DNA of 62,000 bases from Glandiceps talaboti. Its lineage: Eukaryota > Hemichordata > Enteropneusta > Spengelidae. Below the pieces are notes generated by a model. That model saw nothing but the letters and a program-made list of their open reading frames with translations, had not been told where the DNA came from and searched no databases. Where the stretch lies: positions 3,141,922 through 3,203,921 of the forward strand of contig NC_135563.1 in the NCBI RefSeq assembly GCF_964340395.1, read 5' to 3'. Each line of letters starts with the position of its first letter. The stretch's first letter is position 1. Made by a program: the position numbers and the translations under genes. Positions 27,301 to 40,495 of the stretch are shown piece after piece.

Positions 27301-29296
27301 GTAAGTGAAGATTTTGGAATTGTATAATTACTAAGAATGGTCATTAAAGTTTGTTGCCCAATATTTATTCCCATCGGCAATGGAAAGTATAAGTTATCTA
27401 AAAGTTCTTTTGTCAGTACTAAGCACACGACACGTAATGACAACCTTATGTCACAAGTAGATTGTAGCAGAATGAAGAAATATTGGAGATGAATAGAATT
27501 GTATTATCCGTGGTAATATCTTTTCAAAAAGGTTAAAGTGAGTAGTGGCAACTTGTAAGAGTAAATATTAGAATACTGCTATTTCATTCCATCAATAAAT
27601 TTATACTGTATTGTTTGATTCATTCCCTTCAGGATGGAACTCAAGGTCACGGAAGATGACACGAACACAGATGGCAGATGAACACCAGACAGCCAATCAA
27701 GAAGTGGAAGAAGTAAGTGAAGATTTTGGTATTGTATAATTACTGAGAATGGTCATTAAATTTTGTTGCCCAATATTTATTGCCATCTGCAATGGAAAGT
27801 ATAAGTTATCTAAAAGTTCTTTTGTCAGTACTAAGCACACGACAAGTAATGACAACCTTATGTCACAAGTAGATTGTAGCAGAATGAAGACATATTTTGG
27901 AGATGAACAGAATTGTATTATCCGTGGTAATATCTTTTCAAAAAGGTTAAATTGAGTAGTGGCAACTTTAACAGTAAATATTAGAATCTAAATAACTGTT
28001 ATTTCATTCCATCAATAAGTTTATACTGTATTGTTTGATTCATTCCTTTCAGGATGGAACTCAAGGTCACGGAAGATGACACGAACACAGATGGCAGATG
28101 AACACCAGACAGCCGATCAAGAAGTGGAAGAAGTAAGTGAAGATTTTGGTATTGTATAATTACTGAGAATGGTCCTTAAATTTTGTTGCCCAATATTTAT
28201 TCCCATCTGCAATGGAAAGTATAAGTTATCTAAAAGTTCTTTTGTCAGTACTAAGCACACGACAAGTAATGACAACCTTATGTCACAAGTAGATTGTAGC
28301 AGACTGAAGACATATTTTGGAGATGAACAGAATTGTATTATCCGTGGTAATATCTTTTCAAAAAGGTTAAATTGAGTAGTGGCAACTTTAAGAGTAAATA
28401 TTAGAATCTAAATAACTGTTATTTCATTCCATCAATAAGTTAATACTGTATTGTTTAATTCATTCCTTTCAGGATGGAACTCAAGGTCACGGAAGATTAC
28501 ACGAACACAGATGGCAGATGAACACCAGACAGCCAATCAAGAAGTGGAAGAAGTAAGTGAAGATTTTGGTATTGTATAATTACTGAGAATGGTCATTAAA
28601 TTTTGTTGCCCAATATTTCTTCCCATCTGCAATGGAAAGTATAAGTTATCAAAACGTTCTTTTGTCAGTACTAAGCACACGACACGTAATGACAACCTTA
28701 TGTTACAAGTAGATTGTAACAGAATGAAGAAATATTGGAGATGAATAAAATTGTATTATCCGTGTTAATATCTTTTCAAAAAGGTTAAATTGAGTAATGG
28801 CAACTTGTAAGAGTAAATATTAGAATACTGCTATTTCATTCCATCAATAAGTTTATACTGTATTGTTTGATTCATTCCTTTCAGGATGGAACTCAAGGTC
28901 ACGGAAGATGACACGAACACAGATGGCAGATGAACACCAGACAGCCAATCAAGAAGTGGAAGAAGTAAGTGAAGATTTTGGAATTGTATAATTACTAAGA
29001 ATGGTCATTAAAGTTTGTTGCCCAATATTTATTCCCATCTGCAATGGAAAGTATAAGTTATCTAAAAGTTCTTTTGTCAGTACTAAGCACACGACACGTA
29101 ATGACAACCTTATGTCACAAGTAGATTGTAGCAGAATGAAGAAATATTGGAGATGAATAGAATTGTATTATCCGTGGTAATATCTTTTCAAAAAGGTTAA
29201 AGTGAGTAGTGGCAACTTGTAAGAGTAAATATTAGAATACTGCTATTTCATTCCATCAATAAATTTATACTGTATTGTTTGATTCATTCCCTTCAG
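24305..29296 (+). repeat. 1664-bp higher-order repeat, three copies (A-A-B-B tetramer)
   Basis: Copies at 24305-25968, 25969-27632 and 27633-29296, each 420+420+412+412 bp. Exon starts are 24305, 24725, 25145, 25557; 25969, 26389, 26809, 27221; 27633, 28053, 28473, 28885. Slot 2 has gccgatcaag and agcagactgaag, slot 3 has agattacacg and ttgtaacagaatg, and slot 4 has taagaatggtcattaaagtttg. Copies 1 and 2 share cagtagtaagc and cccatcggcaatgg, which copy 3 lacks, so the first two are the closest pair. Confidence 0.93.
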
Positions 29297-30960
29297 GATG
29301 GAACTCAAGGTCACGGAAGATGACACGAACACAGATGGCAGATGAACACCAGACAGCCAATCAAGAAGTGGAAGAAGTAAGTGAAGATTTTGGTATTGTA
29401 TAATTACTGAGAATGGTCATTAAATTTTGTTGCCCAATATTTATTGCCATCTGCAATGGAAAGTATAAGTTATCTAAAAGTTCTTTTGTCAGTACTAAGC
29501 ACACGACAAGTAATGACAACCTTATGTCACAAGTAGATTGTAGCAGAATGAAGACATATTTTGGAGATGAACAGAATTGTATTATCCGTGGTAATATCTT
29601 TTCAAAAAGGTTAAATTGAGTAGTGGCAACTTTAAGAATAAATATTAGAATCTAAATAACTGTTATTTCATTCCATCAATAAGTTTATACTGTATTGTTT
29701 GATTCATTCCTTTCAGGATGGAACTCAAGGTCACGGAAGATGACACGAACACAGATGGCAGATGAACACCAGACAGCCAATCAAGAAGTGGAAGAAGTAA
29801 GTGAAGATTTTGGAATTGTATAATTACTGAGAATGGTCATTAAACTTTGCTGCCCAATATTTATTGCCATCTGCAATGGAAAGTATAAGTTATCTAAAAG
29901 TTCTTTTGTCAGTACTAAACACACGACACGTAATAACAACCTTATGTCACAAGTAGATTGTAGCAGAATGAAGAAATATTGGAGATGAATAGAATTGTAT
30001 TATCCGTGGTAATATCTTTTCAAAATGGTTAAAGTGAGTAATGGCAACTTGTAAGAGTAAATATTAGAATACTGCTATTTCATTCCATCAATAAGTTTAT
30101 ACTGTATTGTTTGATTCATTGCTTTCAGGATGGAACTCAAGGTAACGGAAGATGACACGAACACAGATGGCAGATGAACACCAGACTGCCAATCAAGAAG
30201 TGGAAGAAGTAAGTGAAGATTTTGGTATTGTATAATTACTGAGAATTGTCATTAAATTTTGTTACCCAATATTTATTCCCATCTGCAATGGAAAGTATAA
30301 GTTATCTAAAAGTTCTTTTGTCAGTACTAAGCACACGGCAAGTAATGACAACCTTATGTTACAAGTAGATTGTAGCAGAATGAAGAAATATTGGAGATGA
30401 ATAGAATTGTATTATCCGTGGTAATATCTTTTCAAAAAGGTTAAAGTGAGTAGTGGCATTTTGTAAGAGGAAATATTAAAATACTGTTATTTCATTCCTT
30501 CAATAAGTTTATACTGTATTGTTTGATTCATTCCTTTCAGGATGGAACTCAAGGTCACGGAAGATGACACGAACACAGATGGCAGATGAACACCAGACAG
30601 CCAATTAAGAAGTGGAAGAAGTAAGTGAAGATTTTGGTATTGTATAATTACTGAGAATGGTCATTAAATTTTGTTGCCCAATATTTATTCCCATCTGCAA
30701 TGGAAAGTATAAGTTATCTAAAAGTTCTTTTGTCAGTACTAAGCACACGACACGTAATGACAACCTTATGTTACAAGTAGATTGTAGCAGAATGAAGACA
30801 TATTTTGGAGATGAACAGAATTGTATTATCCGTGGTAATATCTTTTCAAAAAGGTTAAATTGAGTAGTGGCAACTTTAAGAATAAATATTAGAATCTAAA
30901 TAACTCTTAGTTCATTCCATCAAGAAGTTTATACTGTATTGTTTGATTAATTCCTTTGAG
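29297..30960 (+). repeat. Displaced duplicate of 22229-23892 (units 69-72)
   Basis: Exon starts 29297, 29717, 30129 and 30541 lie exactly 7068 bp after 22229, 22649, 23061 and 23473. The same unit classes and rare marks occur in order: ctaaacacacgacacgtaataac, aaggtaacgg with agactgcc, cacacggcaag, ggcattttgtaagag and gccaattaag. A few new differences exist, such as aattgtcattaaa removing the ATG near 30245 and caaaatggttaaag near 30020. Confidence 0.9.
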
Positions 30961-33900
30961 GATGGAACTCAAGGTCACGGAAGATGACACGAACACAGAT
31001 GGCAGATGAACACCAGACAGCCAATCAAGAAGTGGAAGAAGTAAGTGAAGATTTTGGAATTGTATAATTACTGAGAATGGTCATTAAACTTTGTTGCCCA
31101 ATATTTATTGCCATCTGCAATGGAAAGTATAAGTTATCTAAAAGTTCTTTTGTCAGTACTAAGCACACGACACGTAATAACAACCTTATGTCACAAGTAG
31201 ATTGTAGCAGAATGAAGAAATATTGGAGATGAATAGAATTGTATTATCCGTGGTAATATCTTTTCAAAAAGGTTAAAGTGAGTAGTGGCAACTTGTAAGA
31301 GTAAATATTAGAATACTGCTATTTCATTCCATCAATAAATTTATACTGTATTGTTTGATTCATTCCCTTCAGGATGGAACTCAAGGTCACGGAAGATGAC
31401 ACGAACACAGATGGCAGATGAACACCAGACAGCCAATCAAGAAGTGGAAGAAGTAAGTGAAGATTTTGGTATTGTATAATTACTGAGAATGGTCATTAAA
31501 TTTTGTTGCCCAATATTTATTGCCATCTGCAATGGAAAGTATAAGTTATCTAAAAGTTCTTTTGTCAGTACTAAGCACACGACAAGTAATGACAACCTTA
31601 TGTCACAAGTAGATTGTAGCAGAATGAAGACATATTTTGGAGATGAACAGAATTGTATTATCCGTGGTAATATCTTTTCAAATAGGTTAAAGTGAGTAGT
31701 GGCATTTTGTAAGAGTAAATATTAAAATACTGTTATTTCATTCCTTCAATAAGTTTATACTGTATTGTTTGATTCATTCCTTTCAGGATGGAACTCAAGG
31801 TCACGGAAGATGACACGAACACAGATGGCAGATGAACACCAGACAGCCAATCAAGAAGTGGAAGAAGTAAGTGAAGATTTTGGTATTGTATAATTACTGA
31901 GAATGGTCATTAAATTTTGTTACCAATATTTATTCCCATCTGCAATGGAAAGTATAAGTTATCTAAAAGTTCTTTTGTCAGTACTAAGCACACGACACGT
32001 AATGACAACCTTATGTTACAAGTAGATTGTAGCAGAATGAAGACATATTTTGGAGATGAACAGAATTGTATTATCCGTGGTAATATCTTTTCAAAAAGGT
32101 TAAATTGAGTAGTGGCAACTTTAAGAATAAATATTAGAATCTAAATAACTCTTAGTTCATTCCATCAAGAAGTTTATACTGTATTGTTTGATTAATTCCT
32201 TTGAGGATGGAACTCAAGGTCACGGAAGATGACACGAACACAGATGGCAGATGAACACCAGACAGCCAATCAAGAAGTGGAAGAAGTAAGTGAAGATTTT
32301 GGAATTGTATAATTACTGAGAATGGTCATTAAACTTTGTTGCCCAATATTTATTGCCATCTGCAATGGAAAGTATAAGTTATCTAAAAGTTCTTTTGTCA
32401 GTACTAAGCACACGACACGTAATAACAACCTTATGTCACAAGTAGATTGTAGCAGAATGAAGAAATATTGGAGATGAATAGAATTGTATTATCCGTGGTA
32501 ATATCTTTTCAAAAAGGTTAAAGTGAGTAATGGCAACTTGTTAGAGTAAATATTAGAATACTGCTATTTCATTCCATCAATAAGTTTATACTGTATTGTT
32601 TGATTCATTGCTTTCAGGATGGAACTCAAGGTCACGGAAGATGACACGAACACAGATGGCAGATGAACACCAGACAGCCAATCAAGAAGTGGAAGAAGTA
32701 AGTGAAGATTTTGGAATTGTATAATTACTGAGAATGGTCATTAAACTTTGTTGCCCAATATTTATTGCCATCTGCAATGGAAAGTATAAGTTATCTAAAA
32801 GTTCTTTTGTCAGTACTAAGCACACGACACGTAATAACAACCTTATGTCACAAGTAGATTGTAGCAGAATGAAGAAATATTGGAGATGAATAGAATTGTA
32901 TTATCCGTGGTAATATCTTTTCAAAAAGGTTAAAGTGAGTAGTGGCAACTTGTAAAAGTAAATATTAGAATACTGCTATTTCATTCCATCAATAAATTTA
33001 TACTGTATTGTTTGATTCATTCCCTTCAGGATGGAACTCAAGGTCACGGAAGATGACACGAACACAGATGGCAGATGAACACCAGACAGCCAATCAAGAA
33101 GTGGAAGAAGTAAGTGAAGATTTTGGTATTGTATAATTACTGAGAATGGTCATTAAATTTTGTTGCCCAATATTTATTGCCATCTGCAATGGAAAGTATA
33201 AGTTATCTAAAAGTTCTTTTGTCAGTACTAAGCACACGACAAGTAATGACAACCTTATGTCACAAGTAGATTGTAGCAGAATGAAGACATATTTTGGAGA
33301 TGAACAGAATTGTATTATCCGTGGTAATATCTTTTCAAATAGGTTAAAGTGAGTAGTGGCATTTTGTAAGAGTAAATATTAAAATACTGTTATTTCATTC
33401 CTTCAATAAGTTTATACTGTATTGTTTGATTCATTCCTTTCAGGATGGAACTCAAGGTCACGGAAGATGACACGAACACAGATGGCAGATGAACACCAGA
33501 CAGCCAATCAAGAAGTGGAAGAAGTAAGTGAAGATTTTGGTATTGTATAATTACTGAGAATGGTCATTAAATTTTGTTGCCCAATATTTATTCCCATCTG
33601 CAATGGAAAGTATAAGTTATCTAAAAGTTCTTTTGTCAGTACTAAGCACACGACACGTAATGACAACCTTATGTTACAAGTAGATTGTAGCAGAATGAAG
33701 ACATATTTTGGAGATGAACAGAATTGTATTATCCGTGGTAATATCTTTTCAAAAAGGTTAAATTCAGTAGTGGCAACTTTAAGAATAAATATTAGAATCT
33801 AAATAACTGTTATTTCATTCCATCAAGAAGTTTATACTGTATTGTTTGATTAATTCCTTTGAGGATGGAACTCAAGGTCACGGAAGATGACACGAACACA

Positions 33901-35519
33901 GATGGCAGGTGAACACCAGACAGCCAATCAAGAAGTGGAAGAAGTAAGTGAAGATTTTGGAATTGTATAATTACTGAGAATGGTCATTAAACTTTGTTGC
34001 CCAATATTTATTGCCATCTGCAATGGAAAGTATAAGTTATCTAAAAGTTCTTTTGTCAGTACTAAGCACACGACACGTAATAACAACCTTATGTCACAAG
34101 TAGATTGTAGCAGAATGAAGAAACATTGGAGATGAATAGAATTGTATTATCCGTGGTAATATCTTTTCAAAAAGGTTAAAGTGAGTAATGGCAACTTGTT
34201 AGAGTAAATATTAGAATACTGCTATTTCATTCCATCAATAAGTTTATACTGTATTGTTTGATTCATTGCTTTCAGGATGGAACTCAAGGTCACGGAAGAT
34301 GACACGAACACAGATGGCAGATGAACACCAGACTGCCAATCAAGAAGTGGAAGAAGTAAGTGAAGATTTTGGTATTGTATAATTACTGAGAATTGTCATT
34401 AAATTTTGTTACCCAATATTTATTCCCATCTGCAATGGAAAGTATAAGTTATCTAAAAGTTCTTTTGTCAGTACTAAGCACACGGCAAGTAATGTCAACC
34501 TTATGTTACAAGTAGATTGTAGCAGAATGAAGAAATATTGGAGATGAATAGAATTGTATTATCCGTGGTAATATCTTTTCAAAAAGGTTGAAGTGAGTAG
34601 TGGCATTTTGTAAGAGTAAATATTAAAATACTGTTATTTCATTCCTTCAATAAGTTTATACTGTATTGTTTGATTCATTCCTTTCAGGATGGAACTCAAG
34701 GTCACGGAAGATGACAAGAACACAGATGGCAGATGAACACCAGACTGCCAATTAAGAAGTGGAAGAAGTAAGTGAAGATTTTGGTATTGTATAATTACTG
34801 AGAATGGTCATTAAATTTTGTTGCCCAATATTTATTCCCATCTGCAATGGAAAGTATAAGTTATCTAAAAGTTCTTTTGTCAGTACTAAGCACACGACAC
34901 GTAATGACAACCTTATGTTACAAGTAGATTGTAGCAGAATGAAGACATATTTTGGAGATGAACAGAATTGTATTATCCGTGGTAATATCTTTTCAAAAAG
35001 GTTAAATTGAGTAGTGGCAACTTTAAGAATAAATATTAGAATCTAAATAACTCTTAGTTCATTCCATCAAGAAGTTTATACTGTATTGTTTGATTAATTC
35101 CTTTCAGGATGGAACTCAAGGTCACGGAAGATGACACGAACACAGATGGCAGATGAACACCAGACAGCCAATCAAGAAGTGGAAGAAGTAAGTGAAGATT
35201 TTGGAATTGTATAATTACTGAGAATGGTCATTAAACTTTGTTGCCCAATATTTATTGCCATCTGCAATGGAAAGTATAAGTTATCTAAAAGTTCTTTTGT
35301 CAGTACTAAGCACACGACACGTAATAACAACCTTATGTCACAAGTAGATTGTAGCAGAATGAAGAAATATTGGAGATGAATAGAATTGTATTATCCGTGG
35401 TAATATCTTTTCAAAAAGGTTAAAGTGAGTAGCGGCAACTTGTAAGAGTAAATATTAGAATACTGCTATTTCATTCCATCAATAAATTTATACTGTATTG
35501 TTTGATTCATTCCCTTCAG
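30961..35519 (+). repeat. Array segment, units 73-83, mosaic with a 1657-bp duplication
   Basis: Exon starts 30961, 31373, 31787, 32206, 32618, 33030, 33444, 33864, 34276, 34688 and 35108. Units 31373-32617 and 33030-34275 are a duplicate pair offset by about 1657 bp. Each begins with a hybrid unit of 414 bp joining a class A front to the class C tail (caaataggttaaagtgagtagtggcattttg). Three acceptors (before 30961, 32206 and 33864) read tttgag instead of tttcag. Unit 31787 has a 1-bp deletion (gttaccaat). Confidence 0.87.
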
Positions 35520-38500
35520 GATGGAACTCAAGGTCACGGAAGATGACACGAACACAGATGGCAGATGAACACCAGACAGCCAATCAAGAAGTGGAAGAAG
35601 TAAGTGAAGATTTTGGTATTGTATAATTACTGAGAATGGTCATTAAATTTTGTTGCCCAATATTTATTGCCATCTGCAATGGAAAGTATAAGTTATCTAA
35701 AAGTTCTTTTGTCAGTACTAAGCACACGACAAGTAATGACAACCTTATGTCACAAGTAGATTGTAGCAGAATGAAGACATATTTTGGAGATGAACAGAAT
35801 TGTATTATCCGTGGTAATATCTTTTCAAATAGGTTAAATTGAGTAGTGGCAACTTTAAGAATAAATATTAGAATCTAAATAACTGTTATTTCATTCCATC
35901 AATAAGTTTATACTGTATTGTTTGATTAATTCCTTTCAGGATGGAACTCAAGGTCACGGAAGATGACACGAACACAGATGGCAGATGAACACCAGACAGC
36001 CAATCAAGAAGTGGAAGAAGTAAGTGAAGATTTTGGAATTGTATAATTACTGAGAATGGTCATTAAACTTTGCTGCCCAATATTTATTGCCATCTGCAAT
36101 GGAAAGTATAAGTTATCTAAAAGTTCTTTTGTCAGTACTAAACACACGACACGTAATAACAACCTTATGTCACAAGTAGATTGTAGCAGAATGAAGAAAT
36201 ATTGGAGATGAATAGAATTGTATTATCCGTGGTAATATCTTTTCAAAAAGGTTAAAGTGAGTAATGGCAACTTGTAAGAGTAAATATTAGAATACTGCTA
36301 TTTCATTCCATCAATAAGTTTATACTGTATTGTTTGATTCATTGCTTTCAGGATGGAACTCAAGGTAACGGAAGATGACACGAACACAGATGGCAGATGA
36401 ACACCAGACTGCCAATCAAGAAGTGGAAGAAGTAAGTGAAGATTTTGGTATTGTATAATTACTGAGAATGGTCATTAAATTTTGTTACCCAATATTTATT
36501 CCCATCTGCAATGGAAAGTATAAGTTATCTAAAAGTTCTTTTGTCAGTACTAAGCACACGGCAAGTAATGACAACCTTATGTTACAAGTAGATTGTAGCA
36601 GAATGAAGAAATATTGGAGATGAATAGAATTGTATTATCCGTGGTAATATCTTTTCAAAAAGGTTAAAGTGAGTAGTGGCATTTTGTAAGAGTAAATATT
36701 AAAATACTGTTATTTCATTCCTTCAATAAGTTTATACTGTATTGTTTGATTCATTCCTTTCAGGATGGAACTCAAGGTCACGGAAGATGACACGAACACA
36801 GATGGCAGATGAACACCAGACAGCCAATTAAGAAGTGGAAGAAGTAAGTGAAGATTTTGGTATTGTATAATTACTGAGAATGGTCATTAAATTTTGTTGC
36901 CCAATATTTATTCCCATCTGCAATGGAAAGTATAAGTTATCTAAAAGTTCTTTTGTCAGTACTAAGCACACGACACGTAATGACAACCTTATGTTACAAG
37001 TAGATTGTAGCAGAATGAAGACATATTTTGGAGATGAACAGAATTGTATTATCCGTGGTAATATCTTTTCAAAAAGGTTAAATTGAGTAGTGGCAACTTT
37101 AAGAATAAATATTAGAATCTAAATAACTCTTAGTTCATTCCATCAAGAAGTTTATACTGTATTGTTTGATTAATTCCTTTCAGGATGGAACTCAAGGTCA
37201 CGGAAGATGACACGAACACAGATGGCAGATGAACACCAGACAGCCAATCAAGAAGTGGAAGAAGTAAGTGAAGATTTTGGAATTGTATAATTACTGAGAA
37301 TGGTCATTAAACTTTGTTGCCCAATATTTATTGCCATCTGCAATGGAAAGTATAAGTTATCTAAAAGTTCTTTTGTCAGTACTAAGCACACGACACGTAA
37401 TGACAACCTTATGTTACAAGTAGATTGTAGCAGAATGAAGAAATATTGGAGATGAATAAAATTGTATTATCCGTGGTAATATCTTTTCAAAAAGGTTAAA
37501 TTGAGTAGTGGCAACTTGTAAGAGTAAATATTAGAATACTGCTATTTCATTCCATCAATAAGTTTATACTGTATTGTTTGATTCATTGCTTTCAGGATGG
37601 AACTCAAGGTCACGGAAGATGACACGAACACAGATGGCAGATGAACACCAGACTGCCAATCAAGAAGTGGAAGAAGTAAGTGAAGATTTTGGTATTGTAT
37701 AATTACTGAGAATGGTCCTTAAATTTTGTTACCCAATATTTATTGCCATCTCCAATGGAAAGTATAAGTTATCTAAAAGTTCTTTTGTCAGTACTAAGCA
37801 CACGGCAAGTAATGTCAACCTTATGTTACAAGTAGATTGTAGCAGAATGAAGAAATATTGGAGATGAATAGAATTGTATTATCCGTGGTAATATCTTTTC
37901 AAAAAGGTTAAAGTGAGTAGTGGCATTTTGTAAGAGTAAATATTAAAATACTGTTATTTCATTCCTTCAATAAGTTTATACTGTATTGTTTGATTCATTC
38001 CTTTCAGGATGGAACTCAAGGTCACGGAAGATGACACGAACACAGATGGCAGATGAACACCAGACTGCCAATTAAGAAGTGGAAGAAGTAAGTGAAGATT
38101 TTGGTATTGTATAATTACTGAGAATGGTCATTAAATTTTGTTGCCCAATATTTATTCCCATCTGCAATGGAAAGTATAAGTTATCTAAAAGTTCTTTTGT
38201 CAGTACTAAGCACACGACACGTAATGACAACCTTATGTTACAAGTAGATTGTAGCAGAATGAAGACATATTTTGGAGATGAACAGAATTGTATTATCCGT
38301 GGTAATATCTTTTCAAAAAGGTTAAATTGAGTAGTGGCAACTTTAAGAATAAATATTAGAATCTAAATAACTCTTAGTTCATTCCATCAAGAAGTTTATA
38401 CTGTATTGTTTGATTAATTCCTTTCAGGATGGAACTCAAGGTCACGGAAGATGACACGAACACAGATGGCAGATGAACACCAGACAGCCAATCAAGAAGT

Positions 38501-40495
38501 GGAAGAAGTAAGTGAAGATTTTGGAATTGTATAATTACTGAGAATGGTCATTAAACTTTGTTGCCCAATATTTATTGCCATCTGCAATGGAAAGTATAAG
38601 TTATCTAAAAGTTCTTTTGTCAGTACTAAGCACACGACACGTAATAACAACCTTATGTCACAAGTAGATTGTAGCAGAATGAAGAAATATTGGAGATGAA
38701 TAGAATTGTATTATCCGTGGTAATATCTTTTCAAAAAGGTTAAAGTGAGTAATGGCAACTTGTAAGAGTAAATATTAGAATACTGCTATTTCATTCCATC
38801 AATAAGTTTATACTGTATTGTTTGATTCATTGCTTTCAGGATGGAACTCAAGGTCACGGAAGATGACACGAACACAGATGGCAGATGAACACCAGACTGC
38901 CAATCAAGAAGTGGAAGAAGTAAGTGAAGATTTTGGTATTGTATAATTACTGAGAATTGTCATTAAATTTTGTTACCCAATATTTATTCCCATCTGCAAT
39001 GGAAAGTATAAGTTATCTAAAAGTTCTTTTGTCAGTACTAAGCACACGGCAAGTAATGTCAACCTTATGTTACAAGTAGATTGTAGCAGAATGAAGAAAT
39101 ATTGGAGATGAATAGAATTGTATTATCCGTGGTAATATCTTTTCAAAAAGGTTAAAGTGAGTAGTGGCATTTTGTAAGAGTAAATATTAAAATACTGTTA
39201 TTTCATTCCTTCGATAAGTTTATACTGTATTGTTTGATTCATTCCTTTCAGGATGGAACTCAAGGTCACGGAAGATGACACGAACACAGATGGCAGATGA
39301 ACACCAGACTGCCAATTAAGAAGTGGAAGAAGTAAGTGAAGATTTTGGTATTGTATAATTACTGAGAATGGTCATTAAATTTTGTTGCCCAATATTTATT
39401 CCCATCTGCAATGGAAAGTATAAGTTATCTAAAAGTTCTTTTGTCAGTACTAAGCACACGACACGTAATGACAACCTTATGTTACAAGTAGATTGTAGCA
39501 GAATGAAGACATATTTTGGAGATGAACAGAATTGTATTATCCGTGGTAATATCTTTTCAAAAAGGTTAAATTGAGTAGTGGCAACTTTAAGAATAAATAT
39601 TAGAATCTAAATAACTCTTAGTTCATTCCATCAAGAAGTTTATACTGTATTGTTTGATTAATTCCTTTCAGGATGGAACTCAAGGTCACGGAAGATGACA
39701 CGAACACAGATGGCAGATGAACACCAGACAGCCAATCAAGAAGTGGAAGAAGTAAGTGAAGATTTTGGAATTGTATAATTACTGAGAATGGTCATTAAAC
39801 TTTGTTGCCCAATATTTATTGCCATCTGCAATGGAAAGTATAAGTTATCTAAAAGTTCTTTTGTCAGTACTAAGCACACGACACGTAATAACAACCTTAT
39901 GTCACAAGTAGATTGTAGCAGAATGAAGAAATATTGGAGATGAATAGAATTGTATTATCCGTGGTAATATCTTTTCAAAAAGGTTAAAGTGAGTAATGGC
40001 AACTTGTAAGAGTAAATATTAGAATACTGCTATTTCATTCCATCAAAAAGTTTATACTGTATTGTTTGATTCATTGCTTTCAGGATGGAACTCAAGGTCA
40101 CGGAAGATGACACAAACACAGATGGCAGATGAACACCAGACTGCCAATCAAGAAGTGGAAGAAGTAAGTGAAGATTTTGGTATTGTATAATTACTGAGAA
40201 TGGTCATTAAATTTTGTTACCCAATATTTATTCCCATCTGCAATGGAAAGTATAAGTTATCTAAAAGTTCTTTTGTCAGTACTAAGCACACGGCAAGTAA
40301 TGACAACCTTATGTTACAAGTAGATTGTAGCAGAATGAAGAAATATTGGAGATGAATAGAATTGTATTATCCGTGGTAATATCTTTTCAAAAAGGTTAAA
40401 GTGAGTAGTGGCATTTTGTAAGAGTAAATATTAAAATACTGTTATTTCATTCCTTCAATAAGTTTATACTGTATTGTTTGATTCATTCCTTTCAG
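35520..40495 (+). repeat. 1244-bp higher-order repeat, four copies (A-B-C trimer)
   Basis: Copies at 35520-36763, 36764-38007, 38008-39251 and 39252-40495. Exon starts are 35520, 35940, 36352; 36764, 37184, 37596; 38008, 38428, 38840; 39252, 39672, 40084. Same total period as the block at 18917 but a different unit composition and phase. Slot 3 is always class C (gttacccaat, cacacggcaag, ggcattttg). The first copy is the most different, its slot 1 having the attgccatctgc state. Exon 40084 has acacaaacacag. Confidence 0.92.
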
